Assembly: GCA_038749025.1 (NCBI GenBank)
Contig: JBCDIL010000018.1
Span: forward strand, 1-64,000
Reading direction: 5' to 3'
DNA: 64,000 nucleotides
Source of the DNA: JBCAXA01 sp038749025
Lineage (GTDB): Bacteria; Pseudomonadota; Gammaproteobacteria; Steroidobacterales; Woeseiaceae
Every line of letters starts with the position of its first letter. Position 1 is the first letter of the stretch. A program made the position numbers and the translations under genes. Under the pieces are notes generated by a model, which worked only from the letters and a program-made list of their open reading frames with translations, ran no database searches and was not told the DNA's origin. Below, one piece after another: positions 34,927 through 43,196 of the stretch.

Positions 34927-36462
34927 ATGTGGCGTCGCAGCATTTTTATTTTTTTGGCTGCCCTTGCTGGCGCCGGTTGCGTAACCAATCCGGTCACCGG
35001 CAAATCGGAACTGCGACTGGTATCCACGGCGCAGCAAATCCAACAGGGCGAGCAAAATTACGCCCCACTCCTGCAGTCACAAGGGGGAGAGCTGGTGGTC
35101 GACACAGAGCTACAACGCTATGTCTCGGGGGTCGGCCAACGCTTGGCAGCGGTTAGTGATCTCGCCTTGCCGTATGAATTCACGGTACTGAACAATTCCG
35201 TGCCCAATGCGTGGGCGTTGCCCGGCGGCAAGATCGCGATCAACCGCGGTCTGCTCGTAGAGCTCGATTCGGAAGCGGAACTTGCCGCGGTCCTCGGCCA
35301 CGAGATCGTCCATGCCGCGGCCGGCCATAGCGCCCAAGCGCAAAGCCGTGCGCTAATTTTGCAAGGCGGTATTCTGGCGACGGCGGTCGCAGCCAACGAT
35401 AGTGACTACGCCAACATTGCCGTGCTCGGTGCGAACATCGGCGCACAGCTGATCAACCAGCGCTACAGCCGAAACGCCGAGCTCGAATCGGATCATTACG
35501 GCATGAAGTACATGGCGGCTGCCGGCTATGACCCGCAAGGGGCGGTCGAACTGCAACAGACCTTCGTTCGGCTTAGCGCCGGACGTCAATCCGATTGGCT
35601 GTCTGGACTCTTTGCAAGCCACCCACCCTCCCAGCAACGCGTTGCAGCCAATCAAGTGACCGCTGCCGAGCTCGGCACCCGCGGCATCGGTGGTGCCGAT
35701 ACCTATGCCAATGCGATGGCGAGGATGAAGGCAGCTCAACCCGCCTACGATGCTTACGATAAGGGCCGTAAAGCCCTCAGCGACGGGGACCTTAACGGTG
35801 CTGCCGCACTCGGTCGCGAAGCGATTGACCGCTTACCACGCGAAGCCCATTTTCATGCGCTCCTCGGCGACGTCGAGCTAAAGCGCAAGAACTACGACAA
35901 CGCGGTTCGCCACTATGGCCAAGCGATTAATCACAACGACAATTTCTTCTACTACTATTTGCAACGCGGTCTGATCGCGGAAGACCGCCGTAACGACGAC
36001 AGAGCCCGTCTCGATCTCGAGCGCAGTGTGTCGTTACTGCCGACCGGCCCCGCCTACATGGCGCTTGGCAATATCGCAAAACGCCAAAATCGCCCGCAAG
36101 AGGCGGTGGCGTACTACGAGCGCGCGCGCGGCTCGCAAGGCCAGTTGGGTATCGCGGCCGAAGCCGCGCTGCTCGAGATCGACTTGCCCGCCAACGCCAG
36201 CAAATACCTGCGAACACGCAGCGGCCTTGACGATAACGGCGGCTTGTTTGTGGAGATCAGCAATCCAATGCGGGTTCCGCTAGGCAATATCGCGCTGGTG
36301 ATCGACTACATCGATGCGAAAGGACAGCAACGGCGGGTCACGCGACGGATTCGCGGTGTCCTGCAGCCAGGTCAAAGCAGTCGAATTGCAACGGGGCTCG
36401 GCCCATTCCAAGCGGCCAACCAGTTTCGGGTGAATATCGCCAGCGCAGCGCTCACCGAGTAG
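34927..36462 (+). CDS. M48 metalloprotease with TPR repeats (BepA-like)
   Basis: 511 residues from the ATG at 34927 (GGAGG eight bases ahead). Signal peptide with a possible lipobox (AGAGC, Cys18). The zinc protease domain shows GHEIVHAAAGH (HEIVH 125-129) and the third ligand in AELESDHYGMKYMAAAGYDP, followed by FASHPPSQQRV. Residues about 265-430 carry TPR-like repeats (ALLGDVELKRKNYDNAVRHYGQAINHNDN), then a C-terminal beta domain. BepA/YfgC proteins degrade misfolded outer-membrane proteins and assist LptD assembly; this is longer than BepA by a C-terminal domain (about 75 residues). No partner genes are adjacent. Confidence 0.88.
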   Translation: MWRRSIFIFLAALAGAGCVTNPVTGKSELRLVSTAQQIQQGEQNYAPLLQSQGGELVVDTELQRYVSGVGQRLAAVSDLALPYEFTVLNNSVPNAWALPGGKIAINRGLLVELDSEAELAAVLGHEIVHAAAGHSAQAQSRALILQGGILATAVAANDSDYANIAVLGANIGAQLINQRYSRNAELESDHYGMKYMAAAGYDPQGAVELQQTFVRLSAGRQSDWLSGLFASHPPSQQRVAANQVTAAELGTRGIGGADTYANAMARMKAAQPAYDAYDKGRKALSDGDLNGAAALGREAIDRLPREAHFHALLGDVELKRKNYDNAVRHYGQAINHNDNFFYYYLQRGLIAEDRRNDDRARLDLERSVSLLPTGPAYMALGNIAKRQNRPQEAVAYYERARGSQGQLGIAAEAALLEIDLPANASKYLRTRSGLDDNGGLFVEISNPMRVPLGNIALVIDYIDAKGQQRRVTRRIRGVLQPGQSSRIATGLGPFQAANQFRVNIASAALTE

Positions 36463-36527
36463 CCGCTTGCAAACGCCGTTTCCGCCACTATATCCGGAAG
36501 TCGTGTCGGTATCGTAGCGAGCCAAAC

Positions 36528-37181
36528 ATGTTCGGACAACGCAAGAAAACGACCCTACCCTCCCCAGCCGATGCGTTACCCGGGCGCGACACGCCAATCG
36601 TGGCGCCCGGTAAGCACGTGGTAAACGGTGCATCACTTACAGAACCGTACCCGTCAGATACGGCGCTGGCGATGTTTGGTCTCGGTTGTTTTTGGGGCGC
36701 GGAACGACGTTTCTGGCAAACGCCGGGCGTTGTCGTTACGGCCGTCGGTTACGCCGGTGGCTACACGAAAAACCCAACGTATGAAGAAGTCTGCAGCGGC
36801 CAGACGGGCCACAACGAAGTGGTACGGGTGGTTTATCGCCCAACGGAAATCGCGTTCGACGACCTGTTGAAAGTGTTTTGGGAGTCGCACAACCCAACGC
36901 AGGGCATGCGCCAAGGCAACGACGTAGGCACGCAATACCGCTCAGGCATCTACACCTACGACGACGCTCAGCACAGTAGCGCCGAAGCGTCGAAAGCGGC
37001 ATTCCAGCAGGCGCTAGACACCGCCGGTCACGGCACGATTACGACAGAGATCGTGGCGGCCCCCACGTTCTACTTCGCCGAGGATTACCACCAGCAATAT
37101 CTCGCGCGTAACCCGAACGGCTACTGCGGCCTCGGTGGCACCGGCGTCAGTTGTCCTGTTGGCATCGGCGATAGCGCTTAA
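36528..37181 (+). CDS. msrA: Peptide methionine-(S)-S-oxide reductase MsrA
   Basis: 217 residues, as in the long-form enterobacterial MsrA (212). The catalytic GCFWGAER is at 53-60 (Cys54), followed by GYAGGYTKNPTYEEVCSGQTGHNEVV, DVGTQYRS and the resolving-Cys region NPNGYCGLGGTGVSC. It reduces the S-epimer of methionine sulfoxide in the cytoplasm using thioredoxin. Together with MsrPQ at 51.5-53.2 kb the window covers repair in two compartments. Confidence 0.95.
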   Translation: MFGQRKKTTLPSPADALPGRDTPIVAPGKHVVNGASLTEPYPSDTALAMFGLGCFWGAERRFWQTPGVVVTAVGYAGGYTKNPTYEEVCSGQTGHNEVVRVVYRPTEIAFDDLLKVFWESHNPTQGMRQGNDVGTQYRSGIYTYDDAQHSSAEASKAAFQQALDTAGHGTITTEIVAAPTFYFAEDYHQQYLARNPNGYCGLGGTGVSCPVGIGDSA

Positions 37182-37466
37182 CGCCGACCACTCGCCACAG
37201 AGTTCGTCAGCGCTGCGTCGTAACCGGTGCGCCGGAAATCGCGCAGCCCCGGTACGGCGCTGTATCCGTTACGATGGCGAGGTCGATTGACGAGAGCATC
37301 ATGACGCGAACAACGAACAACGCCCGGCGCCCCGGTCGCCAACGAACGGCTACCGTCGTTGCCAACCGACCCCAGTGGACCGGCGAGAACCCAACACGAA
37401 GATGGCTGGATCCAATGGTCGTGCGCCGCGGCACTGACGCTTACGGCACGGGTGGTTGTCACTAGG

Positions 37467-38549
37467 ATGCGCTGGCTCTTGTTCATAATTTTGGCCCTTT
37501 GCCTGGGCTATTTTTTTCTTTGGCCAACGCCCGTCAATCCGAAAGCTTGGCAAGCGCCGCAATCCACGGGCTTCAGCGGACCGCACAGCACCAATGACAG
37601 ACTCGCCTCGATCGACACTCGCTCAATCGCCCCGTTTGTCGGGCCCGAAGCGCTAGCAATAGATGCGGCTGGACACCTGCTGACCGGCGTCGAGTCTGGC
37701 GAGGTGTTGCGTCTCAAACCTGACTCGCCGCCGGAGGTCGTGGCGCGATTGGGAGGACGACCGCTGGGCATCGCCGTTGCAGATAGCGGCCGCATCTATG
37801 TCGCGAATGCTGGCATCGGTTTGCAGCAATTGAACCCCGACGGGCGCTCAAAAGTTCTTGCCCGACAATTCGCCGGTACGTCGATCGCTTACGCCAATGC
37901 CGTCGCGATCGCGCCGGACGGCGGTGTCTACTTCACCGATGCGTCAACGCACTTCCACCCAGGCGCCCACGGCGGCACGCTGGCCGCTAGCGTGTTGGAT
38001 CTATTAGAGCATGACCCGAACGGTCGGCTCCTGCGGTACGACCCAGAGAGCGAAGAGATCGATCTGATCCGCGACAACCTTGCTTTTCCGAACGGTATCG
38101 TCATCGACCCAAGCGGCGAGTTTCTGCTGCTTGCTGAAACCGGCGAGTACCGGGTACTTAAAGTGTGGCTGACTGGCCGGCGTCAGGGTGATGTGGAAAC
38201 GGTGCTCGACAACCTGCCGGGCTTCCCGGACAACCTTGCTCGAACGGGTGACGGCACTTTTTGGGTCGGGCTCACCGCACCGCGCAAGGCGTTGCTGGAT
38301 AATCTCGACGATCAACCGTTTTTGCGCAAGATGCTGGCTCGACTGCCAGTCGCTTTTAGGCCGGGACCGACCCCGTACGCGCATCTGATTGAGTTCGATG
38401 CAGCCGGTCAAATCGTTATGGACTTGCAGTCCTCGGTAGGCCCCCTAATCGCGGTAACCGGCGCTGTGTCGGACAAGCAGACGATCTACATTGCCTCGTT
38501 ACACGGTTCAGACATCGGCGTGGTGCCGAAGCTGACCGTGCGCCGATAG
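37467..38549 (+). CDS. SMP-30/strictosidine synthase-like beta-propeller protein
   Basis: 360 residues from the ATG at 37467, which begins a membrane-anchor or signal segment (MRWLLFIILALCLGYFFLW); upstream in-frame ATGs lack this logic. Propeller features: GPEALAIDAAGHLLTGVESGEVLRL, NAVAIAPDGGVYFTDASTHFHP, FPNGIVIDPSGEFLLLAETGEYRV and LPGFPDNLARTGDGTFWVGL. These match the strictosidine synthase/APMAP branch of six-bladed propellers, often calcium-dependent lactonases or esterases. It probably faces the periplasm. The reaction is not known. The 285 bases upstream show nothing recognisable. Confidence 0.82.
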   Translation: MRWLLFIILALCLGYFFLWPTPVNPKAWQAPQSTGFSGPHSTNDRLASIDTRSIAPFVGPEALAIDAAGHLLTGVESGEVLRLKPDSPPEVVARLGGRPLGIAVADSGRIYVANAGIGLQQLNPDGRSKVLARQFAGTSIAYANAVAIAPDGGVYFTDASTHFHPGAHGGTLAASVLDLLEHDPNGRLLRYDPESEEIDLIRDNLAFPNGIVIDPSGEFLLLAETGEYRVLKVWLTGRRQGDVETVLDNLPGFPDNLARTGDGTFWVGLTAPRKALLDNLDDQPFLRKMLARLPVAFRPGPTPYAHLIEFDAAGQIVMDLQSSVGPLIAVTGAVSDKQTIYIASLHGSDIGVVPKLTVRR

Positions 38550-38567
38550 CACCACTGCCACGCCATT

Positions 38568-39761
38568 GTGACGCTTCGAATAACCTACTTGTTAGCGGCC
38601 GCCGTCCTCCTCGGTCCGCTGGCCATGCAGATCTACCTGCCTGTCCTGCCCACGTTGCAAACGGAGTTCGGCGTTACTCAGGACGTTATCCAGCTGACGT
38701 TCAGCCTATACATCTTGGCGGCAGGAATCGCGCAACTCGTTAGCGGGACCTTATCTGATCGTTATGGCCGTCGGCCGATCATGTTGACCGGCATTGTGCT
38801 GTTCTTGCTGGGCAGCGCTGCCTGCGCGCTGGCACCAACAGCGAACGCACTGATCGGCGGCCGCATTATTCAAGCGGCAGGCGGGGGTATCGGTCTGGTT
38901 GTCGCCCGTGCCGTTCTCAGCGACTTGTACCCACCCGCCGAGATGGCAAAGCGCCTAGCGACCGTCATCCTCATTATGCTGATCGGTCCGATGCTCGGTC
39001 CGCTGACGGGTGGTTACTTCGGCGTTTGGTTTGGCTGGCGCAGTATATTCTGGTTACTTACCATCGTCTCCGCCTTGGTCTTGGTGTTATTGACCGCCCG
39101 ATTACCGGAGACATTAACGGCCGAAAAACGCGGCCAAACAAAGTCGTTGCGCGATGGTTTCGCGCTGGCGCTAGGCCGACCGCGGTTTCTACTTTATGCC
39201 GCCGTAACAACATCGAGTGCAGCCGGTTTTTATCTGTTCATCTCGATGGTGCCGTTCGTTATGGAACGCCACTTTCGCGAGCCGACGGAGCGATTCGGCG
39301 AACTTTTCATCATCCTCGCTATTGCTTATGGCATCGGCAATTTCCTCGCGACGCGCTACGCCGCGAAAATCGGTATCGCCCGAACTGTGGCCGCTGGCAC
39401 AGTGGGTGTAACGCTCGCCGTCAGCGTCGCGCTCGCCATCGAAGCGACCATCGGCCTTACCGCCACCAGTTTGTTCGCCGCAATGGCCGTTTCGACCTTG
39501 TCGCAAGGTTTCTTTAACCCAAGCGCCCAGGGCGGCGCCGTCGGTCAAGTGCCGGAGCGCGCTGGGACCGCCTCGAGCCTGACGAGCTTTCTCATGCAAC
39601 TATTCTCGGCTGTCCTGGTGCAGTCACTCGCCGCTGCGGTGTCGCACAGTATTTGGCCGCTACTGATCACGCTGGCGGTGGTACACGGCGCCGGCATGGT
39701 CGCGGCTCTCGCGTTACACCGCAACGCGGCGATGTCGCTTGCCACGACCGGCCGACCGTAG
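38568..39761 (+). CDS. Bcr/CflA family MFS drug exporter
   Basis: 397 residues starting at GTG, with twelve membrane segments. Signature parts: LGPLAMQIYLPVLPTLQTEFG in helix 1, the MFS loop motif GTLSDRYGRRPIML, and motif C in the fifth helix (LIGPMLGPLTGGYFGVWFGWRSIFW). These transporters expel drugs such as bicyclomycin, chloramphenicol or sulfonamides by proton exchange. Specificity is not readable. It follows the SMP-30-like gene by 18 bases and could be cotranscribed. Confidence 0.9.
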   Translation: MTLRITYLLAAAVLLGPLAMQIYLPVLPTLQTEFGVTQDVIQLTFSLYILAAGIAQLVSGTLSDRYGRRPIMLTGIVLFLLGSAACALAPTANALIGGRIIQAAGGGIGLVVARAVLSDLYPPAEMAKRLATVILIMLIGPMLGPLTGGYFGVWFGWRSIFWLLTIVSALVLVLLTARLPETLTAEKRGQTKSLRDGFALALGRPRFLLYAAVTTSSAAGFYLFISMVPFVMERHFREPTERFGELFIILAIAYGIGNFLATRYAAKIGIARTVAAGTVGVTLAVSVALAIEATIGLTATSLFAAMAVSTLSQGFFNPSAQGGAVGQVPERAGTASSLTSFLMQLFSAVLVQSLAAAVSHSIWPLLITLAVVHGAGMVAALALHRNAAMSLATTGRP

Positions 39762-39772
39762 CGACACCGCGG

Positions 39773-41494
39773 CTAAAAAGCGCCTCGGCCGAGTCCGTCG
39801 CGGGCCTGCAAGTCGGTCAAGCCCAATACCGCCATGCCTTGCTCAAACGTGATATCGACCGGGATTCCTAGGGCCGTCAATCGTTCAAGATCGGCGGCAA
39901 GCGTTGGTCGGATCACACCGAGTTCATCGGTCAGCGCTCGCGCTCGCGCAAGATCACCGTCGCCTTGAATCGTTAAGATGAGTGCGGATAAGTCGTCCAT
40001 TGCCGCTTTCATTGCCTCGAACTCAATGGCGTACTGACCCGACGTTGGATCGCGGCGAAACGCACCGCGGTCGAGGAAATAATTGAACCGCAGCATATTG
40101 GCCTTGCCGTGAGCGCTGCTCGCGCCAAAGCGAATCGACCGGAAAATGCTGGCGACGAACGTGACGTAATTGTCCATCAGACTCGCATTGCCCAGTTCGC
40201 CAGCCTCGTGCAGCTTGGTAACCATGTACAGGCCGAGCACGTCGGCCTTGCCTTCCTCGAGGCTTGACGCGACCTCCCGCAACGCCCAGCGCACCGTACC
40301 GTTGCCGTCAACCGTATTTTTTATGCCGAGTCCATGTGCAACCTCATGAAACATCGTATTGGCGAAGAACGCATCGAACGTAACGTACTGGCGTTGCTCC
40401 GGAACAATGAGCTCATCGGCCAACGGCTCGAGGATTTTCTCGAATTTGGCCCGCATCGCGTTTTTGAGCTGGAGCCGGCGCGTACCTTTGGATAGCTGCA
40501 CAACCTCGTCGTTCGGTAAGTTAATCGCGATGGTTTTTGAACCTGCATTGGAGTGGCCAGCGTAGTACAAAACGTCGTAGGCACCGAGGTCGGAATTGAC
40601 GCCCGGTCGTTCCTGCTTGTACAGGGCGGGAACCGGTAAATCCCGTTGCAGCGCTGGCAAGAAGGTCGCGAAGTGGGCGAGATTGCGACTCCAAACAAGA
40701 TCTTTCTTGAGGACGTACGCTTCGTACGCGGCGCGATAACCGTAGCGCTGATCTTCGTACGTCTCGATAGCGCCGATAACAACGTCGAGTGGGTTGTCCT
40801 TCATGTCCATCCAGGCGAGATCGCTCGGCTGGTAGTCGTCGGTGACCAAGGCGTCAGCGCGAAGTCGTAGGTAACCAGCAAATGCGTCGTTCTCGGCAAG
40901 TTCGGAGGCCTCACGCAGCCGAGCGGCAGCAACGGCCAATGCGTCGCGATACGCCTCGTGATAAGGGATCAGCACAAGGTCGCGCTCGGCATCGCGGCGA
41001 ACCAACGAGTACAAGCCATCTTTGCCGGCCTGATCCCAGGCATCGAACTCCGCGTCACTCATGTCGGTCGGGTAGAAACCGGCGCCGCGCGGTTTCTCGG
41101 TAACACCCGGCACGAAAGGAAGATCGCCGTCGAGCCGGTTCCAAGGGCCGTAGTTGATCGTCGCCAGCGTTTTCACCGAGCCATCGAGAGAGCGCACAAA
41201 CGCTGCCCAATCGTCACCGTAAGCTTGTCGCCAAAACAACTCGTCCATAATGATGGCAGCGTCGATGAGCTTAACGATCAGGCGCTGCTGGTTCTCGCTG
41301 AGTTCCGATAAGTCGGCGTTGAGTCGAAACGGCGCATACTGATCGAGCAACCCGGCATTGCGCTCGGGTAGGCTCGTTGTGTCGCCCGTCAAACTCGCCC
41401 GAGTGTCGAGCGTGCCGGTCTGCTCGATCCCCGCACAACCCGCCATCGCCACCAACCCGGCTACCGCCGCCGCACGCCGCCACCGTGTACTCAT
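39773..41494 (-). CDS. M49-like (dipeptidyl-peptidase III-type) zinc lipoprotein
   Basis: 573 residues from the ATG at 41494 (a GGAAGGGAA stretch upstream). The N-terminus VAGLVAMAGC is a lipobox-like signal. The zinc site is HEVAHGLG (383-387) with the downstream EEGKAD supplying the third ligand. The fold resembles dipeptidyl-peptidase III, but true M49 enzymes have HEXXGH/HELLGH with one more residue, whereas the five-residue HEXXH here is the form seen in bacterial DPP3-like relatives. Other conserved-looking parts are PFVPGVTEKPRGAGFYP and DVLYYAGHSNAGSKTIAINLPND. A peptidase of the periplasm or outer membrane is likely; activity is not certain. Confidence 0.75.
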   Translation of the reverse strand: MSTRWRRAAAVAGLVAMAGCAGIEQTGTLDTRASLTGDTTSLPERNAGLLDQYAPFRLNADLSELSENQQRLIVKLIDAAIIMDELFWRQAYGDDWAAFVRSLDGSVKTLATINYGPWNRLDGDLPFVPGVTEKPRGAGFYPTDMSDAEFDAWDQAGKDGLYSLVRRDAERDLVLIPYHEAYRDALAVAAARLREASELAENDAFAGYLRLRADALVTDDYQPSDLAWMDMKDNPLDVVIGAIETYEDQRYGYRAAYEAYVLKKDLVWSRNLAHFATFLPALQRDLPVPALYKQERPGVNSDLGAYDVLYYAGHSNAGSKTIAINLPNDEVVQLSKGTRRLQLKNAMRAKFEKILEPLADELIVPEQRQYVTFDAFFANTMFHEVAHGLGIKNTVDGNGTVRWALREVASSLEEGKADVLGLYMVTKLHEAGELGNASLMDNYVTFVASIFRSIRFGASSAHGKANMLRFNYFLDRGAFRRDPTSGQYAIEFEAMKAAMDDLSALILTIQGDGDLARARALTDELGVIRPTLAADLERLTALGIPVDITFEQGMAVLGLTDLQARDGLGRGAF

Positions 41495-41584
41495 CGCCGC
41501 AAATTCCCTTCCTAACTCTGCGCATGAGTGTAGCAGTCGGCCGTCTAGCCTATACTGGCGAAACGGCTTTTCGGGAAAAATCCT

Positions 41585-42613
41585 ATGAAATGGGTCCGCA
41601 GACTCGTTGTCGCGTTGGCAGTTCTGCTCGCCGTCGCGCTTATCTACGCGTACACGCTGCCCGCCGCAACTCGCGTAGAACGCACGATCGTCATCGATCG
41701 CCCGGCCGCGACCGTGTTCGCCCAACTGAACGATTTTCACCAATTCAACCGGTGGTCACCGTGGTACGACTTAGCACCCGATGAGACCCGCTACACGTTC
41801 TCGGGGCCTCGCCGCGGCGTCGGCGCCGTTATGCACTGGGAGTCCACGAACCCTAGCGTCGGCAAAGGCACGCAGACGATTACCGCGAGCGAACCGCCCA
41901 AGAGCCTCGAAACCGCCTTGGAGTTCGACGATTTCGGCGAAAACACGGCGGGCTTCGACCTAAAGCCGGTTGATGGTGGCACCGAAGTCACGTGGTTTCT
42001 GGCTCAAGAGCATGGTTACGACCCCGCTAGCCGATTGTTCGGTTCGATGCTGGATCGCTTCGTAGGGCCCGACTACGAACGGGGTCTCGCCAAGTTAAAG
42101 ACGGTGACCGAGGAACTGCCCCCTGAAGACTTTGCTGATCTCGAGGTCACCGAGGTCGACGTTCCGCCCGCGCAGTGGCTGATCGCGAGCACAGCTTCCG
42201 ATCCGAACCCGGACGCCGAGTCAGCGGCCCTGAGCCAAGCCTTTTTCGCCGTCGTTAACGCGCTCCAAGAGTTTGACTTAGAGCGTGCTGGCCCCGCCTT
42301 GCGTATCGAGCGCGGCTTCGACAGCCAAGCCAGGTTTGATGCCGGCATTCCCGTTACCGGGCCTGTCGATAACGTAACCAGCGCCGTTGTTCGTGTGGTA
42401 GACGCGTATACCGGACCCGCTCTGAAGACAGTCCATACAGGTCCGTACAGTCGTCTGTCGGTCACACACGCAAAGTTTGCGGCTTACGCGGCGGCGCACG
42501 GTTTCGCGATTGCCGGCGATCAATGGGAGGTCTATGTCAGCGATCCGGCAGAGGTGCCAGAAGATCAGTTAGTAACCGATATCTATGTGCCGGTGGCACC
42601 ACCGCAAGACTAA
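41585..42613 (+). CDS. SRPBCC domain fused to GyrI-like effector-binding domain
   Basis: 342 residues. A membrane anchor or signal (VVALAVLLAVALIYAYTLPA) comes first. Residues about 30-180 are an SRPBCC (polyketide cyclase-like) domain: VERTIVIDRPAATVFAQLNDFHQFNRWSPWYDLAPD, GVGAVMHWESTNPSVGKGTQTI. Residues about 185-340 resemble the GyrI/AraC effector-binding fold: VDVPPAQWLIASTAS, TVHTGPYSRLSVTHAKFAAYAAAHGFAIAGDQWEVYVSDP and a C-terminal TDIYVPVAP. Both modules bind small molecules, so this looks like an envelope ligand-binding protein. Divergent from the M49-like gene. Confidence 0.8.
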   Translation: MKWVRRLVVALAVLLAVALIYAYTLPAATRVERTIVIDRPAATVFAQLNDFHQFNRWSPWYDLAPDETRYTFSGPRRGVGAVMHWESTNPSVGKGTQTITASEPPKSLETALEFDDFGENTAGFDLKPVDGGTEVTWFLAQEHGYDPASRLFGSMLDRFVGPDYERGLAKLKTVTEELPPEDFADLEVTEVDVPPAQWLIASTASDPNPDAESAALSQAFFAVVNALQEFDLERAGPALRIERGFDSQARFDAGIPVTGPVDNVTSAVVRVVDAYTGPALKTVHTGPYSRLSVTHAKFAAYAAAHGFAIAGDQWEVYVSDPAEVPEDQLVTDIYVPVAPPQD

Positions 42614-42999
42614 GACTTTAATAGGAATTCCGGAACGGCGGGCGCCGCTTGCGGCGCGCCAGCACCGTCGCGGCCATCAACAACGTGCAATGCTCGGCCA
42701 CTGTTTTCTTGTGCGATCGTTGCCGAGTACAGATCGACGATACAACGCGCGCACTCGGCGGCTTGTGTCGCGGACATCTTGCGGACCGATGCGACGATCG
42801 GACTCTCATCGCCTAAGGCTGGGGTTTGATGCAACTTCTGCCGCAACGCAGCAAACAGACCGCGCTGGCCGCTAGGTAACTCATCCTCGCGGATGTCGTC
42901 TAAATGTTGCGTGAATGAATCGGCCAACCGGTCTTTGACCGATCCGGCATCACATAACGCCACTACGGCATCGCGAAACTTGCTCGATAGGTACGCCAC
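42610..42999 (-). CDS. Small helical protein of unknown function
   Basis: 129 residues (MAYLSSKFRDAVVALCDAGSVKDRLADSFTQHL...), predicted mostly helical, without signal peptide or membrane segment. The segment RGLFAALRQKLHQ and the Cys-containing helix QAAECARCIVDLYSATIAQE look like conserved helices. I do not recognise a named family. The coding frame is supported by codon pattern and by its fit between neighbouring genes, with four bases overlapping the stop of the convergent SRPBCC-GyrI gene. It lies downstream of ileS on the same strand with a 197-base gap. Confidence 0.6.
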   Translation of the reverse strand: MAYLSSKFRDAVVALCDAGSVKDRLADSFTQHLDDIREDELPSGQRGLFAALRQKLHQTPALGDESPIVASVRKMSATQAAECARCIVDLYSATIAQENSGRALHVVDGRDGAGAPQAAPAVPEFLLKS

Positions 43000-43196
43000 T
43001 GTCCCCGTCCCATTGTTTTTGTTTTTTGGCGTTCGTCGCCCGGAGCTGATCCGTCGCCCTACGGATCCGGTGGTGATTGACTCAAGACCGCCCCGGCCGT
43101 CGCACTAAGTTCCCCGCTCAGCGCCCGTTCGGTTCGGCAAGCAACCACTTGCACCACGTTTTTATAGCAAATTCCGCTAAACGCGCCAAGGCTCCG

